From NCBI GenBank assembly GCA_947522735.1, contig CANNTZ010000006.1, positions 1-64,000 on the forward strand: a stretch of 64,000 nucleotides of DNA, given 5' to 3'. This stretch comes from an uncultured Oscillospiraceae bacterium. Its GTDB lineage: Bacteria > Bacillota > Clostridia > Oscillospirales > Ruminococcaceae. The position numbers and the translations under genes were made by a program. The notes below the pieces were generated by a model that saw only the letters and a list, made by a program, of their open reading frames with translations, made no database searches and was not told the DNA's origin. Each line of letters starts with the position of its first letter. Position 1 is the first letter of the stretch. This document shows positions 24,753 through 33,043 of this stretch, piece by piece.

Positions 24753-27179
24753 ATGCCGGTGGCGAAGCGTTTGACGGCGCTGATGCTTTGCATCTTTTTT
24801 TGCGCGGCGTTTTGCGGCTGCGCAAACGGCGGCGAGCGCGCCGTGCGCTTCGACGGCGACGACGGCGCATATATTGCCGCGGTGATGGACGCGCTCCCGG
24901 AGGACTACGAAAACGCGGGCGAATACGGCGCCGTCTCCCGCCTGAGAAGCGGCGAGGCCGCCGGAGTGAAGGGCGTCGCGGCGGAATATATGCTGCGGCT
25001 GGGCTGCGCGGAACATTGGTACCCGCTTATAAAGGAGACCCCGGTTGTCGCCGTGGACCGGGATCTGACGGACGCCGAAATAACCGGCTGGGGCGACCTG
25101 AGAAGCTCCGGGCTGCGGGTTCGCGTGAGCAGAAGTGACCGCGGGCTGCTGTTGGCGGCGATGGCTTACGGGCTCGAGGGCGGCGACTTTACGCTGAAAA
25201 GCGCTGCTGAGCTGCTGGAGCAGGTTTGCAGGGCGGGAAAGCTCACGAATGAGGACGACGCGCCGCTCACAGTCTGCTTTGACTGGCAGGCGGCGCAGCT
25301 ACGGCTTGGCGGCAGAAATATCGAGATAGTCGTTCCGGCGGAGGGGACGCTGAGCTTTGAGCGCGGTCTCGTCTCGACGGACGCTTTGACGCTGGAGGAC
25401 GGCGTTTGGCGGCGGCTCGCGGACGGCGGCTACCGAACCGTGCGGGGCGATTGCGACCGCTCGCTCTATCCGGATGAAGCGGAGTACGCGCGCGCGAACG
25501 AGCCGGAGGACTGCGAGAGGCTGCTTTTGGAGATGCAGGATCAGGAGCGTCTGATGCGCCGGCGGGTGGAGCGCACCCGCCTGTATTCCTCGGCGGATCA
25601 GCGGGAGCACATCTCATTTGCGGTGGCGTTCCTGATACTCGTGGTGTTCTGGATATGCTCGGTGATAAAGCGCACGGCGCGCGGAGAGATACGCTTCATC
25701 GCGATACTGACCGGGCTGATGCTTAATTGCTGGGTCATGCTGCGCTGCGTAAAATATCAGCTTGTCGGCGCGGACGTGCTGGAGCGGCTTTGCTGGTACG
25801 GCTACTATATCTTCATAATCGGACTGCCGCTTTGCCTTTTGGCGCTGGCGCTCATCGTTGACAGAAGCGTTCCGGGGCGCGGAGCGGCCGCCGCGTTGGC
25901 GGCGCTGGTTATGACGGGGCTGGCGCTGATAGTTCTTGTGCTGACGAACGACGCGCACATGTTGGTTTTCAGGTTTGAGCGCGGCGGCGATTGGAACGAC
26001 TACTCATACGGAATAGGATATTATTTTATAATGTTTTTCTGCGTCGGGGTGTTGATTGGAGCGGTGGTTATCCTCACAAAAAAGACGGGCAGCAGTCCGC
26101 GCAGATACGGAATGGTCTTCCCGATGCTGTTCATGCTGCTGATGATAGGCTACGGCGTGGGATATGCGCTCGGCGTTCCGCTGATGCGCGACAGCGACCT
26201 CACGATGACGCTTTGCGTTTTCGGAGCACTCTTTTTCGAGAGCGCCATGCTCAGCGGGCTGATTCCGAATAACACAAGATACAACAGGCTTTTTGCGCGC
26301 TCGCCGCTCAATATGCGGCTGCTCGACGCGCAGGGAGTCACCGTCCTCGCGGCGGCGGGCTCCGAGCCTGTCCCGGATCGCCTGCTCCGGCGGCTCGCTC
26401 CGGGAGGCGAATCCGCGGTCATGGACGGCGAGGATACGGCGCTCTATGCGGACAGGATAACCGGCGGGACGGTGGTGTGGCAGGAGGATCGCAGCTCCAT
26501 CAACCGCCTGCACGAGGAGCTGCGCGGCGCAAGGCAGCAGCTTGTGCGCGCCAATGCGATCCTTGCGCGCGAGGAGCAGAGCCGCCGCACCGCCTTCGGC
26601 GAGGAGGAACGCTCGCGACTGTTCGAGCGGATGGAGCGGGAGATAAGCGACCGGCTGGACGAGCTTTCGGAGCTGATACGCACGCTGCCGGACGCCAGAG
26701 AGCGTCGGAGGCGGATAACCGAGATAATGCTGCTGCTTTGCTATGTCAAGCGCCGCTGTAATATGTATTTCATCGGCTGCGAGAAGCCGGAGCGGCAGGA
26801 AATGCCTTGCAGCGACCTCGGCGTCTACCTCGACGAGCTTGCAGAGCTTGCGGCCTGCTCCGGCGTGCGCTGCGCCGTCAATTTTCCGCTGCGCGGCACG
26901 ATAGCGCTGCAAAAGGCGATACTGATATACGATTTCGTCTGCGATTCGCTGCGATGGGGGACGCGCTGCGGCGTGCGGGCGATGCTCGAAACGCTCAGCA
27001 GGACGGACGGGGAGATATGCCTTGGCGTTACGGTTACGGGCGCGCTCGGGCTGGAGCTGATCTCCGACGGCACGTGGGAGCTGCTCGAACGGCTTGGCGC
27101 GTCGGTCGAGCTGATCGATCAGGAGGATTGCTCCGGGCTGCGGCTGATAATACCGGAGAGGGGGGCGGGAGATGCTTGA
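24753..27179 (+). CDS. Lipoprotein/7TM sensor with degenerate histidine-kinase module
   Basis: An 808-residue protein preceded by GGGAGGG. Residues 1-23 look like a lipoprotein signal (CGC, likely lipidated Cys23). Residues about 28-230 resemble a type II periplasmic-binding domain of the polyamine kind: ITGWGDLRSSG, and EIVVPAEGTLSFERG near the end. About seven hydrophobic helices follow (residues 285-500), then a coiled coil and a kinase-like half. The kinase half is degenerate: the dimerisation helix reads EEERSRLFERMERE, with no His at the phosphoacceptor position, and the N-box equivalent reads YDFVCDSLRWGT without the Asn. It should sense a ligand without being able to phosphorylate. 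It overlaps the next kinase gene by 8 bases. Confidence 0.75.
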   Translation: MPVAKRLTALMLCIFFCAAFCGCANGGERAVRFDGDDGAYIAAVMDALPEDYENAGEYGAVSRLRSGEAAGVKGVAAEYMLRLGCAEHWYPLIKETPVVAVDRDLTDAEITGWGDLRSSGLRVRVSRSDRGLLLAAMAYGLEGGDFTLKSAAELLEQVCRAGKLTNEDDAPLTVCFDWQAAQLRLGGRNIEIVVPAEGTLSFERGLVSTDALTLEDGVWRRLADGGYRTVRGDCDRSLYPDEAEYARANEPEDCERLLLEMQDQERLMRRRVERTRLYSSADQREHISFAVAFLILVVFWICSVIKRTARGEIRFIAILTGLMLNCWVMLRCVKYQLVGADVLERLCWYGYYIFIIGLPLCLLALALIVDRSVPGRGAAAALAALVMTGLALIVLVLTNDAHMLVFRFERGGDWNDYSYGIGYYFIMFFCVGVLIGAVVILTKKTGSSPRRYGMVFPMLFMLLMIGYGVGYALGVPLMRDSDLTMTLCVFGALFFESAMLSGLIPNNTRYNRLFARSPLNMRLLDAQGVTVLAAAGSEPVPDRLLRRLAPGGESAVMDGEDTALYADRITGGTVVWQEDRSSINRLHEELRGARQQLVRANAILAREEQSRRTAFGEEERSRLFERMEREISDRLDELSELIRTLPDARERRRRITEIMLLLCYVKRRCNMYFIGCEKPERQEMPCSDLGVYLDELAELAACSGVRCAVNFPLRGTIALQKAILIYDFVCDSLRWGTRCGVRAMLETLSRTDGEICLGVTVTGALGLELISDGTWELLERLGASVELIDQEDCSGLRLIIPERGAGDA

Positions 27180-28614
27180 GTTTTACCTCTGGCCGCACGG
27201 CGCGCGGATAGCGCTTGTGACAGCCGTGATAGCGGCGGCGCTGCTTCAGACGGTTGCGGCGGCGCTGAATGTGTCGAGGATCATCGTCTCCCGCCGCTAT
27301 ATTCTGCAAACGGCGTGCGGGGTTGCCGGGCTGTCCTGTCTTTTCGCCGGGCTGCTGCCGCTCGCGCAGATACAACAGGCGAGCGAAAGGCTGCTTATCG
27401 TTCCTCCGGAGTATTCCGGGCTGAGATGGGCAGCGGCAATCGTGGCGGCGGTTTTGAACGCCGTGACTGCATTTGCCGGACGGGAACGCTGGAGACTCGT
27501 CTCGGCTGCGGCTGCGCTTGTATTTCTTCCCGCCGTTCAGCCTTTTGCCGGGCGCTTCTATCCGGTGCTGTTCTGCGCGGCGCTGCTTTGCTGGATCGGC
27601 TGCGGCGTGTGGGACGTCGTCTGCTATTACCGCAGCGCGCCACAGACTCCGTCGTCGCTGTCCGTCAAGGAGGCGATAGACCGGCTGCGTACGGGAATAC
27701 TGTTCCTGCGGCCAAGCGGATACATCGTGCTGAGGAATCAGCAGATGCAGCGGCTGATGCAGATAATGACCGGCGCGGGACAGCGCAACGGGAACACGTT
27801 TTACGAGCTGCTGCGCTCGGGACGCTGCCGGCCCGACTGCCATAAGGAGGACGCCGGGGAGCAGCTCGTATACACCCTGCCGGACGGCACGGTCTGGCGA
27901 TTCACGCTGGATGGGCTGACGCTGCGCGGCAAAAAATATTTTCAGCTTTCGGCGTGGGACATAACCGAGCCTTGGCGCACCGGCGAGGAGCTTCAGCGCG
28001 AAAACGCCGAGCTTATCATGCAGCGCGAACGGCTGAGGAGGACGCTTGACGGGCTGCGCGAGAGCTGCCGGAGAGAGGAGCACCGCCGCGCGCAGCTTCG
28101 GGTCCATGATGTGCTGGGGCAGAAAATATCGCTGCTGCTGCGGACGATGCAGCAATCCGGCGACGCCGGGGAGGAGCTGCTGAGCGAGTTTGCGGACGGA
28201 CTGCCGAAGGAGCTGTTTGAGGAGCCGGAGCCGCCCGGAATACGGCGCGAGCTGGAGATGCTCCGCGAGACTATGGCTGCGATAGGCGTGCGGATTGATG
28301 TCACGGGAGCTCCGCCGGAGGTAAGCGCCGCCGGGGACGTGTTCGCCGATATCTGCATCGAGGCGGCGACAAATGCGGTCCGGCACGGGCTTGCGGACAG
28401 GATAACTGTTGAATTTGCGGAAAACGAGTCGGAATATGTGCTGACCGTCGCCGACAACGGCTGCTCGGCACAGGAGGTCGCGTTCGAGGGCGGCGGCATA
28501 CGCGGGATGCGCGAAAAGCTGGCAGGTCTTGGCGGAACGCTGGAGATAGCTGTCGCGCCGTCGTTCACGGTGACGGCGCGGATACCTAAACCGGAGGGAG
28601 AAAAACGGCTGTGA
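27172..28614 (+). CDS. LiaS/HisKA_3-type sensor histidine kinase
   Basis: A 480-residue kinase starting inside the previous gene. It has about five membrane helices (residues 12-155), with little extracellular sequence, so it probably relies on another protein for sensing. A PAS-like segment (LRTGILFLRPSGYIVLRNQQ) and a coiled coil follow. The phosphoacceptor is His312 in RVHDVLGQ. The ATPase domain is intact: EAATNAVRHG (N-box), VADNG (G1) and GGGIRGMREKL. It is the active member beside the degenerate kinase, and its cognate regulator gene overlaps it by 4 bases. Confidence 0.92.
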   Translation: MLEFYLWPHGARIALVTAVIAAALLQTVAAALNVSRIIVSRRYILQTACGVAGLSCLFAGLLPLAQIQQASERLLIVPPEYSGLRWAAAIVAAVLNAVTAFAGRERWRLVSAAAALVFLPAVQPFAGRFYPVLFCAALLCWIGCGVWDVVCYYRSAPQTPSSLSVKEAIDRLRTGILFLRPSGYIVLRNQQMQRLMQIMTGAGQRNGNTFYELLRSGRCRPDCHKEDAGEQLVYTLPDGTVWRFTLDGLTLRGKKYFQLSAWDITEPWRTGEELQRENAELIMQRERLRRTLDGLRESCRREEHRRAQLRVHDVLGQKISLLLRTMQQSGDAGEELLSEFADGLPKELFEEPEPPGIRRELEMLRETMAAIGVRIDVTGAPPEVSAAGDVFADICIEAATNAVRHGLADRITVEFAENESEYVLTVADNGCSAQEVAFEGGGIRGMREKLAGLGGTLEIAVAPSFTVTARIPKPEGEKRL

Positions 28615-29228
28615 CAAGAGTGCTGATAATCGACGACCATGAGAGCATGTGCGAATCGCTGAAAAAAACGCTGGAGGAGAGCGGAGAATATGTCGTCGTC
28701 GGAACCTCGCAGAGTGCAAGACTGGCGGAGGCGCTGTGCGCACGTCTCTCGCCGGAGCTTGTATTTATGGACGTCTGCACCGACGGCGGCGCGTCCGGGC
28801 TGACCGCCGCAGAGCGGCTGCTTGCGGCTTTTCCGGGCATGCGGGTGATAATGATGAGCGGCTTCGACGAGGTGACCTATGCGCCGCGTGCAAAGGAGAT
28901 CGGCGCGAGTGCGTTCGTGTATAAAACGCAGACGCTCGGCTGCTTCAAGGAGGTCGCCGACACGGTTATGGCGGGCGGCACACGCTTTAACGAGACGCGG
29001 GAGATACCGGTGCTCCGGGGCGAAACGCCACTGACCGAACGCGAGCTCGAGATACTACGAATGCGCTGCAAGCCGATGAGCAACCAGGAGATCGCGCAGG
29101 CGCTCGGCATATCGCAGCGCACCGTCAGGTTCCATCTTGATAACGTAAAGGACAAGACGGGATTCACCGATATAGTGGAGCTTTTGCTGTGGGTGTCCGG
29201 GAACGGATGGATAAACCCCAAGTTCTGA
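28611..29228 (+). CDS. NarL/FixJ-family response regulator
   Basis: A 205-residue regulator starting with GTG within the kinase stop (GTGA). Receiver: D8/D9 acidic pair, phosphoacceptor D54 (FMDVCTDGG), Ser in MMSGF, and Lys in VYKTQ. C-terminal LuxR-type HTH: LTERELEILRMRCKPMSNQEIA, then GISQRTVRFHLDNVKDKTG. The pairing of a NarL-type regulator with a HisKA_3 kinase is the usual match. Likely targets include its own operon and the downstream SPFH operon, but no shared site was demonstrated. Confidence 0.93.
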   Translation: MTRVLIIDDHESMCESLKKTLEESGEYVVVGTSQSARLAEALCARLSPELVFMDVCTDGGASGLTAAERLLAAFPGMRVIMMSGFDEVTYAPRAKEIGASAFVYKTQTLGCFKEVADTVMAGGTRFNETREIPVLRGETPLTERELEILRMRCKPMSNQEIAQALGISQRTVRFHLDNVKDKTGFTDIVELLLWVSGNGWINPKF

Positions 29229-29322
29229 TGGTTGCAGTTTTCACACAAACGGACAGGCTTTGCAAAATATTTTATTATTTTTCCCGCACCTGTCTCTCAA
29301 GGACAGTGTAAAACAGAGCGTT

Positions 29323-29344
29323 GACTGATATACTTGTATCAGTC
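29323..29344. promoter_or_regulatory. Inverted repeat, candidate operator upstream of the SPFH operon
   Basis: GACTGATA and TATCAGTC (29323-29330, 29337-29344) are perfectly complementary with a 6-base centre. It lies about 130 bases before the SPFH start, beside a TTGACT with no matching -10. It could be a binding site for the LuxR-type regulator encoded just upstream; this is inference from position and symmetry. Confidence 0.4.
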
Positions 29345-29476
29345 GGAGTGCGCGTTAAGGTCATCGGCGTGTCAGGCCGGCAAAGCTGTGCCGGGACGCG
29401 CCGTTTTTTGTGCGCGGACGGCTGAGAATAACAATAGAAACGGCGGCTGTGCCGCACGGACATGGGGGAATATGCT

Positions 29477-30874
29477 ATGGGACTTATTAAAGCCGCAACG
29501 GGCGCTGCGGGCGGAGTGCTTGCCGATCAGTGGCGAGAGTATTTCTACTGCGAATCGCTTCAGACGGACGTCATTGCAGTCAAGGGACAGAAGCGCACCT
29601 CGTCGCGCTCATCAAACACAAAGGGCAGTGATAACATCATCTCAAACGGCTCGATCGTAGCCGTTGCGGACGGCCAGTTCATGCTGATCGTCGAGCAGGG
29701 CAGGATTGTCGAATACTGCGGCGAGCCGGGAGAGTTCGTGTACGACACCTCCACCGAGCCGTCGCTCTTTGCAGGCAGCTTTGGCAACAGCCTCAAGGAG
29801 ACCTTTAAGACGTTCGGAAAGCGCTTCACCTTTGGCGGCGATACCGCGAAGGATCAGCGCGTATACTATTTCAACACCAAGGAGCTTGTCGGCAACAAAT
29901 ACGGCACTGCAAGCCCGGTGCCGTTCCGAGTTGTGGACAACCGCATCGGCCTGGACGTCGATATCGCGGTGCGCTGCTTCGGCGAATACAGCTATCACAT
30001 CTGCGACCCGATGCTGTTTTACAAGAACGTCTGCGGCAACGTCGAGAGCGCCTACAAGCGCAGCGCCATAGACAGCCAGCTCAAGACCGAGCTGCTCACG
30101 GCGCTCCAGCCCGCATTCGCGAAGATATCCGAGATGGGCATCCGCTATTCCGCGCTGCCCGGCCATACGATGGAGCTTGCCGACGCGCTTAACAATGTGC
30201 TCAGCGCAAAATGGCGCGGTCTGCGCGGCATCGAGATCGTCTCCTTCGGCGTTTCCAGCATAAGCGCCAGCGAAGAGGACGAGGCGATGATAAAGGAGCT
30301 CCAGCGCAACGCCGCTCTCCGCGACCCGACGATGGCTGCGGCCACCCTTGCCGGCGCTCAGGCGCAGGCGATGCGCGATGCCGCAAAGAACACCTCCGCC
30401 GGGCCCGCAATGGCCTTTATGGGCATGAACATGGCGGGAGCCGCAGGCGGCATGAACGCACAGAATCTCTTTGCGATGGGCCAGCAGCAACAGCAACAGG
30501 CACAGCAGCAGGCCGCCGCAAACGGCTGGATCTGCTCCTGCGGTGCGAGCGCAACGGGCAAATTCTGCCCCAACTGCGGTGCGAAAAAGCCGGAGCCGAA
30601 GCCTGCCGGAGATACTTGGCAATGCTCCTGCGGACACACTGCAACGGGCAAATTCTGCCCCGAATGCGGCGCGAAAAAGCCTGCCGACGGCTGGACCTGC
30701 TCCTGCGGCGCCGTGAACAAGGGCAAGTTCTGCGCGGAATGCGGAGCAAAGAAGCCCGCCGGAGTGCCGCAATACAAATGCGACAAGTGCGGCTGGGAGC
30801 CTGCCGACAGAAGCAAGCCGCCTAAGTTCTGCCCGGAGTGCGGCGACCCGTTTGACGACGGCGATTTGGTATGA
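29477..30874 (+). CDS. SPFH-domain protein with four C-terminal zinc ribbons (YdjI-like)
   Basis: A 465-residue protein; the ATG at 29477 has GGGGGA 7 bases upstream, and the product begins MGLIKAATGA as in YdjI-type proteins. Residues about 20-290 are the SPFH (band-7-like, virion-core) domain. A Gly/Met/Gln-rich linker with a poly-Gln run follows. Then come four CxC-x(n)-CxxC zinc ribbons (ICSCG...CPNCG, QCSCG...CPECG, TCSCG...CAECG, CDKCG...CPECG). In B. subtilis the YdjFGHI proteins form a membrane-stress complex with PspA; PspA is absent here. It is the first gene of a four-gene operon. Confidence 0.85.
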   Translation: MGLIKAATGAAGGVLADQWREYFYCESLQTDVIAVKGQKRTSSRSSNTKGSDNIISNGSIVAVADGQFMLIVEQGRIVEYCGEPGEFVYDTSTEPSLFAGSFGNSLKETFKTFGKRFTFGGDTAKDQRVYYFNTKELVGNKYGTASPVPFRVVDNRIGLDVDIAVRCFGEYSYHICDPMLFYKNVCGNVESAYKRSAIDSQLKTELLTALQPAFAKISEMGIRYSALPGHTMELADALNNVLSAKWRGLRGIEIVSFGVSSISASEEDEAMIKELQRNAALRDPTMAAATLAGAQAQAMRDAAKNTSAGPAMAFMGMNMAGAAGGMNAQNLFAMGQQQQQQAQQQAAANGWICSCGASATGKFCPNCGAKKPEPKPAGDTWQCSCGHTATGKFCPECGAKKPADGWTCSCGAVNKGKFCAECGAKKPAGVPQYKCDKCGWEPADRSKPPKFCPECGDPFDDGDLV

Positions 30875-30895
30875 CAGGACGAAGGAGGATGAACG

Positions 30896-31618
30896 ATGGG
30901 ACTTTTCGATAAAAAATACTGCGATGTTTGCGGAGAGAAGATAGGACTTCTCGGCAACCGCAAGCTCGAGGACGGCAACCTCTGCAAAAACTGTGCCAAA
31001 AAGCTCTCCCCGTGGTTTACCGAGCGCCGACACGCGACTTTGTCGGAGATAAAGGAGCAGCTTGATTATCGCGAGGCAAACCGCGAGGCGGTCGCAGCGT
31101 TTCACACCACCCGCACTCTCGGCGACAATCCGCGTGTGCTGATAGATGAGGACGCCGGAAAATTCATGGTCACAAGCGCCCGAAGCATTGAGGACGCCAA
31201 CCCGGACGTCATCGATTTTTCACAGGTGACGGGCTGCCGTCTCGATATCAACGAGACCAAGACGGAGATCATGAAGGAGGGGCCAGACGGCAAAAAGGTG
31301 AGCTACACCCCGAAGCGCTACAGCTACGAATATGACTTCTACATTGAGATTAACGTCAACAGTCCGTATTTCGACGAAATACGCTTCCGGTTGAACAGCA
31401 GCAGCGTAGAAGGACAGTCCCGCCGCGATTACGCGAAATTCAAGGAGATGGGCGAAGAGATAAAAGCTGTGCTTACGCAGGCGCGGCAGGAGATACGTGA
31501 GCGTATCACAGCGGCGGCGACCCCAAAGACGGCCATGACCTGCCCGTTGTGCGGCGCGACGACCACTCCCGACGCCTCCGGCTGCTGCGAATACTGTGGC
31601 GGCGCGCTGAATCAGTAA
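30896..31618 (+). CDS. DUF4428-like zinc-finger protein
   Basis: A 240-residue protein. Residues 1-40 carry a treble-clef-like finger (CDVCGEKIG, CKNCAKKL) of the DUF4428 type. The middle part is beta-rich (residues 75-185, with YSYEYDFYIEINVN) and resembles a small PH-like or SH3-like domain. A zinc ribbon ends the chain (CPLCG, CEYCGG). No signal peptide or membrane helix. It begins 21 bases after the SPFH gene with GAAGGAGG upstream, so it is co-transcribed. The shared zinc ribbons suggest these operon members assemble together. The biochemical function is unknown. Confidence 0.8.
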   Translation: MGLFDKKYCDVCGEKIGLLGNRKLEDGNLCKNCAKKLSPWFTERRHATLSEIKEQLDYREANREAVAAFHTTRTLGDNPRVLIDEDAGKFMVTSARSIEDANPDVIDFSQVTGCRLDINETKTEIMKEGPDGKKVSYTPKRYSYEYDFYIEINVNSPYFDEIRFRLNSSSVEGQSRRDYAKFKEMGEEIKAVLTQARQEIRERITAAATPKTAMTCPLCGATTTPDASGCCEYCGGALNQ

Positions 31619-31667
31619 GGCACACCCGTTAAAATAACCGACAGCAGACAGAAAGGATGACATTATT

Positions 31668-32318
31668 ATGGCAGATATCAGAGACGTGCTCACATCGAAA
31701 CCTCAGAAGATACAGCTTGACCGCGAGATGACGCTCGAGGAGATATTTGATATGCTCAACGCGCACGCGGCCGCGTTCCCCAGCCACTTTGCGATCAAGA
31801 CCGGAATTATCGGCAAGCACATCGCGTTTGACGAGCGCTATCGCGCTAAGCCCAGCCTGACCGTGAATGGCAACATGGTGACCATCTCCAAGGTGATGAA
31901 CAGCGGCTCGGCCTATGTCGGGGTCGGCGGGGTCAGAGTGAACGTTGACGGGAAGGAAACCAACCCGATGATGGCGGAGGACTACTACCGGACGATTTGC
32001 GACATCTGCTGCCGCATCTTTGCCGGCGAGGAGGTCGAGGACTATCCCGTTCAGGCCCCTGCCGCCGCTCAGGTCGGCGCAGACGGCGCTCCAGTCGATC
32101 CGAGCGCCCCGGCTGAAAAGGACTACACCACGCTGCTTCTGCTTGAAATATTCCTCGGCTATCTCGGCGTTCACCGCTTCTATGTCGGAAAGATCGGCAC
32201 AGGCATCCTCTGGCTGCTGACCGGCTCCTGCTGCGGCATTGGCTGGCTCGTAGACCTCATCAAGATACTGAGCGGCAAATTCACCGACAAGCAGGGACGC
32301 GTTATCGTCAAGAAATAA
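31668..32318 (+). CDS. TM2-domain membrane protein with N-terminal soluble domain
   Basis: A 216-residue protein. Residues 1-125 form an unrecognised soluble domain (LTLEEIFDMLNAHAAAFPSHF region, then MVTISKVMNSGSAYVGVGG). A Pro/Ala linker follows, then a TM2 domain: LLLEIFLGYLGVHRFYVGKI, with the GxxGxHRFY motif and a second helix around LLTGSCCGIGWLVDLI. TM2 proteins sit in the membrane as a helical hairpin. In this operon it would be the membrane anchor for the SPFH and DUF4428 proteins; that is inference. Confidence 0.85.
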   Translation: MADIRDVLTSKPQKIQLDREMTLEEIFDMLNAHAAAFPSHFAIKTGIIGKHIAFDERYRAKPSLTVNGNMVTISKVMNSGSAYVGVGGVRVNVDGKETNPMMAEDYYRTICDICCRIFAGEEVEDYPVQAPAAAQVGADGAPVDPSAPAEKDYTTLLLLEIFLGYLGVHRFYVGKIGTGILWLLTGSCCGIGWLVDLIKILSGKFTDKQGRVIVKK

Positions 32319-32354
32319 GCCGTATTACGATATAAAAGAAAGGGCAGGATAATT

Positions 32355-32861
32355 ATGCCGAATACCTATACCGTGACCTTTGCTCAACTTCCGGCCAGCC
32401 TTTCCGAGCTTCAGGCGCTGCCGGAGGCGTCGCTTGCACAGCCGCAGTTTGCCGCTGCGCTCACAGTCGCCGCGCTCTGCCAGTATCCCGTCAACCCGAA
32501 CGCCTGCTATGAGATGCTCGACTATCTCCGTGGCCCGCGTCCGCTGACGCCATACGACAAGCAGTTTATCCGCGACCGTTTTCGCGGCAAGGATTACGTC
32601 CCGCGCTCCTATTTTGCCGGAACCTCCCCAGATAACAACTACACCCCGACGCAGCCGTACACCGTGACCTTCTTCGAGAACGCATACAGCCGCGCCGAAT
32701 ATAACAACGGCTATCTCATGCTGCACGTCAGATCCTCCGGAGCGGATTCGCCGCGTCAGGTCAAGCTGCGCCTCAAGCCCTCAACCGGCCAGTGGTTCCT
32801 CTGGGAGCAGCACCTTCTGCCGGATATCCGCACGCCGAAGGCTCTTGACCCGTGGGCATGA
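32355..32861 (+). CDS. Conserved hypothetical protein, DUF6935-like
   Basis: A 168-residue soluble protein with AAAGGGCAGG upstream. It contains LPASLSELQALPEASLAQPQ, AALTVAALCQYPVNPNACYEMLDYLRGPRPL and YDKQFIRDRFRGKDYVPRSY. From memory this matches the family called DUF6935, found next to SPFH and TM2 genes in Clostridia; I could not check. The C-terminal half is beta-rich (VTFFENAY, MLHVRSSG, WFLWEQHLL). No catalytic motif is evident. Last gene of the SPFH operon, followed by a strong terminator. Confidence 0.75.
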   Translation: MPNTYTVTFAQLPASLSELQALPEASLAQPQFAAALTVAALCQYPVNPNACYEMLDYLRGPRPLTPYDKQFIRDRFRGKDYVPRSYFAGTSPDNNYTPTQPYTVTFFENAYSRAEYNNGYLMLHVRSSGADSPRQVKLRLKPSTGQWFLWEQHLLPDIRTPKALDPWA

Positions 32862-32890
32862 CCGCGACGCAAGGCCCGATAAAACCAGCT

Positions 32891-32920
32891 TCGCCCGGAG
32901 AGAGCTCCGGGCGATTTTTT
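32891..32920 (+). terminator. Terminator of the SPFH operon
   Basis: A perfect 10-bp stem (32891-32900 with 32905-32914), AGAG loop, then TTTTTT. Confidence 0.95.
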
Positions 32921-32971
32921 GCATTGCATAAGCTTGCCGCACTGCGCTGACGACTTTTTTTGATTTACGCA

Positions 32972-33001
32972 TTGTCAAGCGCATATGAGATGTGGTAAAA
33001 T
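32972..33001 (+). promoter_or_regulatory. Promoter of the metF-metH operon
   Basis: TTGTCA (32972-32977), 18-base spacer, TAAAAT (32996-33001). The leader is only about 35 bases, so there is no room for an S-box or cobalamin riboswitch, and none was seen. Confidence 0.75.
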
Positions 33002-33043
33002 ATATTGTATGATATTGCAGCGCTAAAGCGGAGGATCACTGAG

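Noticed and set aside
33001..33043. Possible SAM or cobalamin riboswitch before metF
   Set aside because: The leader is about 35 bases, far too short, with no conserved motif.
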